Source: Ruegeria pomeroyi DSS-3 (GTDB taxonomy: Bacteria; Pseudomonadota; Alphaproteobacteria; Rhodobacterales; Rhodobacteraceae). Taken from it: DNA of 64,000 nucleotides. The position numbers were made by a program, and so were the translations under genes. Shown piece by piece: positions 54,858 to 62,440 of the stretch. The DNA lies in contig NC_006569.1 of the NCBI RefSeq assembly GCF_000011965.2, positions 310,001-374,000 of the forward strand, given 5' to 3'. The notes below the pieces were generated by a model, which worked only from the letters and a program-made list of their open reading frames with translations, had not been told where the DNA came from and made no database searches. Position 1 is the first letter of the stretch; every line of letters starts with the position of its first letter.

Positions 54858-55031
54858 GTCGGACCCTGCCTTGCTGGTGTTGCCCCGATACTAGGCCCGA
54901 TCGTCGCCGGAACCCAATGAAGAGCTGCGATCGGAGCTATCGGGGATCGAGATATCATTGGCAGGGCGGCGCGCGCGCGCTATCTTTCTTTTGAATGTCA
55001 AGGGCCATGATCAATCTGGATAAGTGAACGC

Positions 55032-55916
55032 ATGGATATTGCCGATCTCCGCTTCTTCGACTGTGTGGCGCGCGTGGGGAACATGAACCGCGCCGCGGCC
55101 GAGCTGAACACGGTGCAATCCAATGTCACCGCCCGCATCCGCAATCTGGAACATGATCTGGGGGTGGTGCTGTTTCATCGCCACAGCCGCGGGGTCGAGG
55201 TGACGGCGGCGGGCGAGGTGCTGTTGCCCTATGCGCGTCAGGTCATGACCCTGCTGGGTGATGCCCGCAAGGCGGTGACCCAGGACGGCGCGCCCGAGGG
55301 GCCGCTGAGCCTGGGGGCGCTGGAAACGGTGCTGGCCCTGCATCTGGCGCCGGTCCTGTCCGAGTTCGCCGGGGCGCATCCGGCGGTGGACCTGTCGATC
55401 CAGACCGGCACCAGCCGTGAACTTGTCGAGATGGTGCTGGCCCATGGTGTCGAGGGGGCGCTGGTCTGCGGGCCGGTGGCGCATCCCGATCTGGAGGCAA
55501 CGCCGGTGTTTCGCGAGGATCTGTGCATCGTGGCCCGGCGCGACGGGCGCAGCCTGGACCAGGTTCTGGGCGCGCCGGGGGTGCGCCAACTGGTGCTGCG
55601 GCTGGGCTGTTCCTATCGCCAGCGGCTGGAGGATGTGCTGGCCCGGCGCGGTGTGGTGGGGGTGCGGACGCTGGAGTTCGGCACGCTCGATGCGATCCGC
55701 GCGGGCGTTGCGGCGGGGGTCGGAATCACCCTGATGCCGCGCCGGCTGGTCACCCGCGTCTGGGGCGAGGCGGGGCTGGCGCTGCATCCGCTGGAGCCGG
55801 GCGAGGGGCTGGTCACCACCGATTACATCCGCCGCAAGTCCAGCTATGTCTCGCCCGCGCAACAGGCGTTTCTGGACGCGCTGACCCGCGATCCGCCGAT
55901 CCGGATGGCGGGCTGA
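55032..55916 (+). CDS. LysR-family transcriptional regulator
   Basis: Regulator of 294 residues with HTH MDIADLRFFDCVARVGNMNRAAAELNTVQSNVTARIRNLEHDLGVVLFHRHSRGV and an effector domain starting at about residue 90. Divergent from the nitronate monooxygenase gene, which it probably controls. The 174-bp gap between them holds a promoter region and nothing else recognised. It marks the end of the normal gene order before the IS relic region. Confidence 0.87.
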   Translation: MDIADLRFFDCVARVGNMNRAAAELNTVQSNVTARIRNLEHDLGVVLFHRHSRGVEVTAAGEVLLPYARQVMTLLGDARKAVTQDGAPEGPLSLGALETVLALHLAPVLSEFAGAHPAVDLSIQTGTSRELVEMVLAHGVEGALVCGPVAHPDLEATPVFREDLCIVARRDGRSLDQVLGAPGVRQLVLRLGCSYRQRLEDVLARRGVVGVRTLEFGTLDAIRAGVAAGVGITLMPRRLVTRVWGEAGLALHPLEPGEGLVTTDYIRRKSSYVSPAQQAFLDALTRDPPIRMAG

Positions 55917-56119
55917 CACCGGCATTGCCAATTCACGCGCCGGGGTTGACCTGGCCTCAGGTGCAGACGGCAAGACCCGCTGCTAGTGCCGGATCTGAAA
56001 CGCTGTTGTTTCCCCGCAAGAAGCGGGTCGGTTCAGATCGCAGGCACCACCGTCTGCGCATCCCGGTCGCGCGATGCTTCGATATGCCCAGCAGCGCCCG
56101 ACGCATCGCAACTCGCCCT

Positions 56120-56828
56120 GGCAACTGTATCTCTCCTTGCGTCGAGGGCGCCCGTTTTTGCCAGGTTCTGCATGGGGCATTTGCGAGTATGACGAGTTTT
56201 CGGGCGACGGCTGTGATGATGACCTTGTGTGGCTTTCCAGCTTGACGAAGACGGTCGGCGAAGATTTTCGGACTTGGGTTGTGATGCGATGCGACCAAGC
56301 CGGCTTGGAACATGACGTGCCGCAGAGCACGACGGCCCCCCGCGATGGCCCGTTTCCCGCGCTGCGTTCCACTGTCACGTGCACTCGGCGCGAGACAAGC
56401 GAGAGCTGCGGCCTGTTCACCGGTCACGCTACCGAACTCGGGCCATTCGGCGGTGCCAAGCTTCTGATGGGCGCGGATTCGGGCCTGCGGCCGTTTGCGC
56501 ATCTCGACCAGCTGGAACCGCTTCGAGGCCAGGGCTTTCAGCAAGCGCAGCTTTTCCGCGGGCAGGCTTCGTCCTGTATCGGGTCGGAAAGCAAAGAAGC
56601 GGGCGATCAGTTCCGCATCGATCCGGTCGGCTTTGCCCGTGTGCCGCGGCTTTGCCCTAATGCCTTCACCTGAGAGGGCGGCACCTGTCGGGCAATGACG
56701 TCATTCGCATCAAGACTTGCCCAGAGTTGCCATTCCTGCCCGCCGGTTGACCTGAAGCCAACGATCGCATTCCGGTTTCTGGCAAGGCCCTCAACCGCCG
56801 CGTGTCCTTCTGGTGCGCGGTCCAACAA
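56120..56828 (-). pseudogene. IS110-family transposase relic
   Basis: Minus-strand remains of an IS110/IS116/IS902 transposase. The 5' part reads LDRAPEGHAAVEGLARNRNAIVGF, ATGGQEW-like GGQEWQLWASLDAND, and KALGQSRGTRAK. A missing base near 56625 shifts into ADRIDAELIARFFAFRPDTGRSLPAEKL and LKALASKRFQLVEMRKRPQARIRAH. At about 56451 an in-frame deletion of around 50 residues joins QKLGTA to PEFGSVTGEQAAALACLAP. The C-terminal GGRRALRHVMFQAGLVASHHNP and GKPHKVIITAVARKLVILANA follow. The N-terminal catalytic start is gone. It is non-functional. Confidence 0.8.
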
Positions 56829-56946
56829 GGCCGCATGCCGGGGGGAGTGACGGGGTAAACCTAGCAGAGCTCGGATACGGAAGGCTCAGGATTTCGGTAA
56901 CGGGCGCGTCCAGCCAAGCGGTTTTGCGCAAAAGATTTGATCCGCC

Positions 56947-57156
56947 ATGAAGGTTCCTTTGGTATTTTGGCGCCTGTCCTGGCTTCTGTCGCGGCTTTCG
57001 GACAACGTCCTTTGGGTACTGCGTCGCTTCGTGGTCCGCGCGGTGGCTGCCAATGTGATGCGGGGGCGGATCAGACGGCGCACATATCCGACCCGCGACG
57101 ACGCAAGGCGGGTATATCGAGCCGTTCTGAAACCCGAAGCGCAAGCACCGGTGTAA
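56947..57156 (+). CDS. Possible small basic protein, unknown
   Basis: A 69-codon open frame (MKVPLVFWRLSWLLSRLSDNVLWV) with a hydrophobic start and a strongly basic middle (RGRIRRRTYPTRDDARRVYRA). It could be a small membrane-associated protein, but it lies among IS relics, has no clear ribosome-binding site and I recognise no family. Confidence 0.25.
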   Translation: MKVPLVFWRLSWLLSRLSDNVLWVLRRFVVRAVAANVMRGRIRRRTYPTRDDARRVYRAVLKPEAQAPV

Positions 57157-57229
57157 CGGCATGCTGTCGCCCGTTGACTATAAGATCAGACAGCACAAAC
57201 TGAACCGGGCAGGTATATAGGGAAACGAG

Positions 57230-57311
57230 GGGCCCTCAGACATATGTCGTAGCGGATAGCTACGCGGCGCCAGTCCTTGGGCCTGCCGAACATGATCTCG
57301 ATCCCCGCCCG
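57230..57311 (-). pseudogene. IS5-family transposase C-terminal fragment
   Basis: The minus strand reads AGIEIMFGRPKDWRRVAIRYD, matching the RIEIMFGRLKDWRRVATRYD-type C-terminus of IS5-family (IS427/IS1031 group) transposases. Flanking sequence in the same frame is unrelated, so only a fragment of about 25 codons remains. Confidence 0.65.
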
Positions 57312-57715
57312 GCAGTGCATTGAGCGGCAATGTCACGGGAGGCGCGGTTGCGAGGGTTCGGTCGCAAGCCCTTCAAAAACCCTGGCGAAGACACCGACCT
57401 TGCGCCCTCTGCTCATCGCTCAACCAGAAAAGATTGCTCATCCTGCCCTCCCATAGTTGCGGGGCGCGACCCATTCCGCCAACGGCAGCACAAGTCGATC
57501 ATTGGGTCCCGAGCTTAGGCGCCTGCAGCGCTCAACCAAGTCACAATTGGCTCTGGCCATCAGTAACCTGGCAAAGCCACCACATGACACCGACCTCTTA
57601 AGAAAACGATGCACGCGCGGTAGTCTCACGGTTGCGCAATCAATCATTGCCTGTAAGTTTCTCCTTATAAGGGAACAATGGGGCCGCGGAGGGCCCCGAA
57701 AACAACGGGGACACC
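57312..57715. other. 404-bp gap without a supported gene
   Basis: This stretch between the IS5 fragment and the HlyC-like gene shows no family motif. A short frame from ATG 57678 (MGPRRAPKTTGTP) ends in a TGA overlapping the GTG start of the next gene and could act as a leader. It also contains the complementary arms GGGGCC and GGCCCC (57681-57698). Confidence 0.4.
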
Positions 57716-58282
57716 GTGATAGAGAGTGAAACCCTGGCGGAAAGCCAGGCTGGTACGCGTGCGCCAGAGCCGGACTTTGAGCCCGAAGTTTTGGCCAAGA
57801 TCGAGAAACTCCGCGACCACATCCGCGACAGTTTCGGCAAGGTCGCGATGGCGATGATGGCCATCCCGCGCTACCGCAATCAGAGCCTAGCGGACCTCAA
57901 CCATCTCGTGCTCGACCCGCTCACCCGCGACCGGCTCGCCATTGCCTGTGCACCGAAATCAAAGGGCAAGCTCGGGGATGTCGCCGGGTTCGCGATCTGG
58001 GCCAGCGTGTCGGAACCGGTCGATGCCAAGAGCCGCGAACAGACCAAGGCGGGGACGTTTCCGATCCGGCTCAAGGCCGAGGACTGGACCAGCGGCGCGA
58101 TCAACTGGCTGCTCGACGTGATCGCGCCCGATCCCAAGACCACCGCGCAGGTCATCGCCAATTTCGGCCAATTGCTGAAGGGCGGGGATTTGCGGATGCC
58201 CCCCATCGTCGCGCGTCTGGTGGACAAGGAGACGCTGGAGAAGCTGGGCGCCACGCCGCAGGCGCCGAGCCAGACCGCTTAG
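57716..58282 (+). CDS. HlyC/ApxC-family toxin-activating lysine acyltransferase-like protein
   Basis: A 188-residue protein of the RTX toxin acyltransferase family, which normally transfers a fatty acyl group from acyl carrier protein to a lysine of a protoxin. The core aligns as VAMAMMAIPRYRNQSLADLNHLV, GFAIWASVSEPVDAK, then RLKAEDWTSGAINWLLDVIAP. The Asp of WLLDVIAP (Asp134) corresponds to HlyC Asp92, but HlyC His23 (SPLHRNW) is replaced by Tyr53 (IPRYRNQ). The start is GTG 57716 after a GGGG site. No RTX protoxin with Gly-Asp repeats is in the window. The next gene encodes an Imm11-type immunity protein. Confidence 0.75.
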   Translation: MIESETLAESQAGTRAPEPDFEPEVLAKIEKLRDHIRDSFGKVAMAMMAIPRYRNQSLADLNHLVLDPLTRDRLAIACAPKSKGKLGDVAGFAIWASVSEPVDAKSREQTKAGTFPIRLKAEDWTSGAINWLLDVIAPDPKTTAQVIANFGQLLKGGDLRMPPIVARLVDKETLEKLGATPQAPSQTA

Positions 58283-58321
58283 CGCGCCTGCGCCAACGCA
58301 GTTCGGGGGAGATCACGCAGC

Positions 58322-58957
58322 ATGCATTACTGGGTCCTAGGACAGCAAAACACCGGGGAATATTCCGGTTCCCTCAACCCGCTCGACGGCGATCTTGGCC
58401 ATGTCGAGCTTGTCGACACCAGCATCGACATCGGCATCAAGCCGATCATGCAAAGCCTTGTCATGACGGCAGGGCGGCGCGTCAAGCCAGAGCGGTTGCC
58501 GCGCAAGGTCAGTCACGACATGAGTGCGGACCGGATCGACGATCTGGCGATGGTGCACACCTATCTTACCGTCTCCGAGCCGCTCAGGACTCTGATCGAG
58601 CAATTCGCGCCGGGCGATGTGCAATACGAACCCTTCGACGTGGTCGGCAAGCGCGACGGGGCGTTTCAGCAAAGGCGCTACTGGTTCATCCCGACCGTGC
58701 GGCTGCACGCGATGGACAAGGACAAGACGCGGCCGCCGCTGGCAGATATCGGGTATTTCAGGCAGTCGACGCCTTTGGAAGACCAGCATATCGTCTTCGA
58801 TGCCAGCGTCACCGACAACCGGGCGATATTCGCCAGTGCGGAATATCCCGGCATTCTTTTCGTAAGCGACGCCCTCGTGGAAGCGATCGAAGCGTCGGGC
58901 CTCACCGGCGCGCGGTTCCGGCGGCGCTTCGCATCAACTGCATCTGAGCTTTTGTGA
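58322..58957 (+). CDS. Imm11-family (DUF1629) immunity protein
   Basis: A 211-residue protein matching the Imm11 immunity family of polymorphic toxin systems. Matching stretches are TVSEPLRTLIEQFAPGDVQYEPFDVVGKRDG, RYWFIPTVRLHAMD, and the typical end FVSDALVEAIEASGLTGARFRR. Such proteins neutralise a cognate toxin in the producing cell. The toxin partner is not identified; the next genes are candidates. A GGGGGAG site lies 10 bp before the ATG. The TGA stop overlaps the next start, so the cassette is translationally coupled. Confidence 0.72.
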   Translation: MHYWVLGQQNTGEYSGSLNPLDGDLGHVELVDTSIDIGIKPIMQSLVMTAGRRVKPERLPRKVSHDMSADRIDDLAMVHTYLTVSEPLRTLIEQFAPGDVQYEPFDVVGKRDGAFQQRRYWFIPTVRLHAMDKDKTRPPLADIGYFRQSTPLEDQHIVFDASVTDNRAIFASAEYPGILFVSDALVEAIEASGLTGARFRRRFASTASELL

Positions 58958-59799
58958 TGTGGGCAAGATCACTCATCTTGTCTTGTATTGGTCTTGCCGT
59001 TTTTGCGGAAGTTTCGCTGGCTGCGGCACACAAGGACCCGCGCGCGTCCGACGGGAATTGCCCTTCGATGTTTGCAGTCGTGGATCTGGGGCGTTGGGTC
59101 GTCGATCCACAGGGAAACCCCGTTCTGGACTATGGGGGTCTTCTCTACCGCGTGGCGCCGGATGGGAGCGAGACCCAGCCTCCTGCCGAGGACTACTATC
59201 TCTGTATCCGACCCGAAGACCTTGAGGGGCGTCAGCAACTGCTGGACGGGTTGCCCGTTCCCCTCGTTGATGGGCTGATAGATGCTGATCTTGGGGGAGA
59301 CAGAGGCGGATACTACAGCGCTCGGGCCAGAAAAAGTGTATCTGCTTGGGTCGATCTGTTCTCTTCCGCAGAGCAGGCCTTCGAGGCAGTGGAACTCCGC
59401 AACAAAGCCGAGTTTCAACGCTGGCAAGGTGCGTCCTCTCCGTCACGGCAGGCACTCGTGCAAGGCGAAAACTATTCCTGTTTTCATGATCCGGCAAACC
59501 CGACTTTGGAGGGGCATGGCAGCTACACCTGCCTGATGACCATCGAGGGCATGCCGCGGCCCGACACATTCGTGAGCTGCGGGCAGTGGGTTGGCGGATG
59601 TTCGGCCTCCTTCTCGCTCCGTTCGGGTGTCTGGATCCATATTCAGGGAGATTTTCTGCCCCATTGGGACGAAGCCTCCCGGGCGCGCAGCATACCTGAG
59701 GCGGTGGATTTCTGGTCCGATCTCGTGCGCGCAACCGCCCGCAATTTCGAGAGCGCGCTTGTTTCTCGTCGTAACGATATCACTCTTGAGGCCAAGTAA
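58957..59799 (+). CDS. Exported protein of unknown function in the Imm11 cassette
   Basis: A 280-residue protein beginning MWARSLILSCIGLAVFAEVSLAAAHKD, a clear signal peptide with cleavage after about residue 24. The mature part has several Cys residues (NCPSMF, YLCIRP, YSCFHDP, YTCLMT, VSCGQW, GGCSAS), suggesting disulphides in the periplasm or outside. I recognise no family. Start is ATG 58957 (or GTG 58954), overlapping the Imm11 stop, and its stop overlaps the next gene's ATG. An effector or a structural partner of the immunity protein is possible. Confidence 0.65.
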   Translation: MWARSLILSCIGLAVFAEVSLAAAHKDPRASDGNCPSMFAVVDLGRWVVDPQGNPVLDYGGLLYRVAPDGSETQPPAEDYYLCIRPEDLEGRQQLLDGLPVPLVDGLIDADLGGDRGGYYSARARKSVSAWVDLFSSAEQAFEAVELRNKAEFQRWQGASSPSRQALVQGENYSCFHDPANPTLEGHGSYTCLMTIEGMPRPDTFVSCGQWVGGCSASFSLRSGVWIHIQGDFLPHWDEASRARSIPEAVDFWSDLVRATARNFESALVSRRNDITLEAK

Positions 59800-60453
59800 T
59801 GGCATATCAGATCACCGACCCCATACGCCTTCAGGAGTTCCAGGATCTTTGGGCCGCGGCCCGGGTGGCTATGGGTCCACAGCGCGACAATCCGGAAGTC
59901 GGCCTGTTCAGCAGCCTTTACAACGTCATCGCAGAAGAAACGACGACTGTCGTGACAATCCCGGGGCCCGCGCAGCAGTCCAAAGTGACGCACAAGCCCG
60001 GCGTACAGGAAAACGCCTGGCTATGGGTCGTTGGGGTTTAGCAGGTCAATGCCAACCAGGGCTTCAATGGTCAGTTTCTTCAGGTCTTCACGCAAACCCT
60101 ATACTACCAGCGAAACCATGAGGAACTGACCGCACAACAGGCGCAGATCGCGTCCAACAACGTGGCCTACAATTTCTTCGCCGATATCGCATATCAGATC
60201 GAGACCCGGCGCGGACAACCACATTCCGACCATCGCGGAAATCGGGAAACACGACGCGGGCGCGGCGGCACGATCTGTCTTCGAAGAGTTGCCCGGCGGT
60301 GGCGAAATCGCTCTCTGGGCCGGGATCACGGGGCAAGGTCAGCCCGGTGATGTCGTTCAAAGGTGGACAGTTCCCGCAGGCGCATCTCTGCGTGCTCCCT
60401 GTCTCAAGATCACCGGAACCTCCCGCGCAACCGCGACAGGCCCAAAAAACTGA
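59799..60453 (+). pseudogene. Broken cassette gene with in-frame TAG and one-base insertion
   Basis: The frame starting ATG 59799 (MAYQITDPIRLQEFQDLWAA) ends at a TAG (60039-60041). Coding-like sequence continues in the same frame (QVNANQGFNGQFLQVFTQTL, YYQRNHEELTAQQAQIASNN, VAYNFFADIAYQIE). An extra C in 60205-60207 then shifts it, and the next frame gives NHIPTIAEIGKHDAGAAARS, VFEELPGGGEIALWAGITGQ and GQPGDVVQRWTVPAGASLRA, ending at TGA 60451. Two lesions would break an intact protein of about 217 residues. I do not recognise the family. It is the last gene of the HlyC/Imm11 cassette. Confidence 0.65.
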
Positions 60454-60462
60454 CGACGGACC

Positions 60463-60852
60463 CTAATCCAGGTAGCCAGAGGCCGCGATCAGGTCTGCTG
60501 TGGCTCCGCTGCAGGCCATGGGCACGTCATAGACGACGGCAAGTCTGCTCAACGCCTTCACGTCGACGTCATGTGGATGTGGGGAAAGCGGATCCGTGAA
60601 GAATATCAGCAGGTCGATACCGTCATCGGCAATCATCGCTCCGATTTGCTGATCCCCGCCAAGAGGGCCGCTTTTTGTCACCCGGATACGCAATTGCGGA
60701 CAATGTTTCTGTATGATGCCCCCGGTCGTAGCCGTGGCGAGAATGTTGTGGCGCTTCAGCTTGGTTTGATTGTTGAATACCCAGGTGGCCAAAGATCGCT
60801 TCTTCAGATCGTGTGCGATGAGGGCGATGTTTTTTGGCTTAGATTTCAGCAT
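60463..60852 (-). CDS. mgsA: Methylglyoxal synthase
   Basis: Converts dihydroxyacetone phosphate to methylglyoxal and phosphate. The 129-residue protein shows the family motifs [42 protein letters not shown] with the phosphate-binding and catalytic region, and [37 protein letters not shown]. It overlaps the KDPG aldolase gene by 7 bp, making it the last gene of a sugar-acid Entner-Doudoroff operon, an unusual pairing. Confidence 0.9.
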   Translation of the reverse strand: MLKSKPKNIALIAHDLKKRSLATWVFNNQTKLKRHNILATATTGGIIQKHCPQLRIRVTKSGPLGGDQQIGAMIADDGIDLLIFFTDPLSPHPHDVDVKALSRLAVVYDVPMACSGATADLIAASGYLD

Positions 60853-61505
60853 GAGGCTTGCCCCCCAAGTTGGGAAGCGTGGCGCGCACGGGTCTCGATC
60901 TCAGCCCAGTTGCCTGACCTGAGCAAGCTGGTCGGCGCGATCCAGGAGCCACCGACACACATCACATTTCCCAACTCCAGGTAATGCGTCGCTTTTTCAG
61001 GGGTGATTCCCCCCGTCGGGCAGAATTTCACTAGTGGCAGCGGCCCACCGAATGACCGCAGCGCCGCCCGCCCACCGCTCGCCTCTGCGGGAAAGAACTT
61101 TTGCGCGGTGTAGCCCTTCTCAAGCAGGGTCATCACCTCGCTTGCGGAGGCGGCACCGGGCAGCAATGGCAAACCCGTTTCTTCACAGGCGTCCAATAGC
61201 CGATCTGTCGCGCCCGGGGACACGCCGAAACTTGCACCCGCCTGCTTAGCTGCACGCACGTCTTCGGGCGTCCGCAACGTGCCTGCGCCGACAATCGCAT
61301 TCGGGACCCTGGACATCTCGGAAATAGCGCTCAATGCGCAATCGGTGCGCAGGGTGACTTCCAACACCCTGAGCCGCCCGGCTATCAAAGCCTGCGCCAA
61401 CGGGGTTGCCTGCTCGATCTGCTCGACTTCCAAGACCGGAATGACCGGGCACAGCCGGCAGATCTCGATTATCCTGCTGCTTTTCAGATTTCGGGGGCTG
61501 TCCAT
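60846..61505 (-). CDS. eda: KDPG/KHG aldolase
   Basis: Class I aldolase of about 219 residues that splits 2-dehydro-3-deoxy-6-phosphogluconate into pyruvate and glyceraldehyde 3-phosphate. Motifs are [36 protein letters not shown] with the catalytic Glu, [27 protein letters not shown], and the Schiff-base Lys in [14 protein letters not shown], followed by [11 protein letters not shown] 61505 ([10 protein letters not shown]) is preferred to 61520. It overlaps the kinase gene upstream. Confidence 0.92.
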   Translation of the reverse strand: MDSPRNLKSSRIIEICRLCPVIPVLEVEQIEQATPLAQALIAGRLRVLEVTLRTDCALSAISEMSRVPNAIVGAGTLRTPEDVRAAKQAGASFGVSPGATDRLLDACEETGLPLLPGAASASEVMTLLEKGYTAQKFFPAEASGGRAALRSFGGPLPLVKFCPTGGITPEKATHYLELGNVMCVGGSWIAPTSLLRSGNWAEIETRARHASQLGGQASC

Positions 61506-62431
61506 ATCTCGCCTCGGCATTGTTCTTGCAAAGCCAGGACAGCTTCGCGATTTGGGATGGATTTTGCGGCGCCATGGCCCTGAATCGAGATGGCAGCCGC
61601 AGTGGCCGCATATGCGGCGGCATCGAACACAGAGTATTCGTTGATCAGTTGTGACAGGAAGGCACCGTCAAAGCAGTCGCCCGCGCCGGTTGCATCCACT
61701 GCATCGACTTTGGGACTGGAAATGAAACGCATATCACCGTCATTGGCCGCCAGAACGCCCCTGTCGCCCATGGTCAGCGCGATGATCGGGGCACCGAGGT
61801 CAGCAAAGAACCGGACGATATCCACGGGTTCTTCGATGCCTGTCAGAATGCGGGCATCGTCCAGCCCCGGAAGGAAGATATCGACTTTCCTAACCGTATC
61901 CAGGATGACCTTTCTCGCTTCCTCCAATGGCCAGAGTTTAAGCCGCAGGTTGGGGTCGTAGGAGACCTTGACGCCCTTCTTTTTCGCAATCGCAATCGCC
62001 TTATCGGTCGTGGCCCTGGCCGAAGCGCTGATCGCCTGTGATATGCCGGAAAGATGCACGATTGCGGCATTGTCAAAGACTCCCTCCGAAAGATCTTCGG
62101 GACGCACCTGTGAGGCTGCGGAGCCCGAGCGGCGATACTCGAACTTGTGCTCACCCGCGTCGTGGGTAATGAAGTACATTCCCGTCTCAGCGCCCACTAG
62201 GGTTCGGACATAGGCGTCGTTGACGCCTTCGGCGGCCCAGGAGTTCCGGATCTCGGCCGCGAAATCATCGTCGCCCAACTGGGTCAGCATGGTCGACCGG
62301 GTTCCCTGGCGTGCGGCAGCGACGGCGACATTCGAAACATCGCCGCCAACGCCGGCGTTCCATTTGCCCGGCCCCACGTTGCTGAGTTCAAACAGGGGCT
62401 CACCCACACAAACAAGCTCTGCGTTAGACAT
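61484..62431 (-). CDS. kdgK: 2-dehydro-3-deoxygluconokinase (PfkB family)
   Basis: PfkB-type sugar kinase of 315 residues phosphorylating 2-keto-3-deoxygluconate. Motifs are VGEPLFELSNVGPGKWNAGVGGDVSNVAVAAARQG, VSYDPNLRLKLWPLEEAR, and the catalytic DATGAGDCFDGAFLSQL. The chosen role rests on these and on the aldolase immediately downstream, which uses the product. It follows the dehydratase by 9 bp. Confidence 0.9.
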   Translation of the reverse strand: MSNAELVCVGEPLFELSNVGPGKWNAGVGGDVSNVAVAAARQGTRSTMLTQLGDDDFAAEIRNSWAAEGVNDAYVRTLVGAETGMYFITHDAGEHKFEYRRSGSAASQVRPEDLSEGVFDNAAIVHLSGISQAISASARATTDKAIAIAKKKGVKVSYDPNLRLKLWPLEEARKVILDTVRKVDIFLPGLDDARILTGIEEPVDIVRFFADLGAPIIALTMGDRGVLAANDGDMRFISSPKVDAVDATGAGDCFDGAFLSQLINEYSVFDAAAYAATAAAISIQGHGAAKSIPNREAVLALQEQCRGEIWTAPEI

Positions 62432-62440
62432 TTCTCGTAC

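Noticed and set aside
57716..60453. An RTX toxin locus
   Set aside because: No Gly-Gly-x-Gly-x-Asp nonapeptide repeats and no type I secretion genes are in the window, so only the acyltransferase-like and immunity genes are called.
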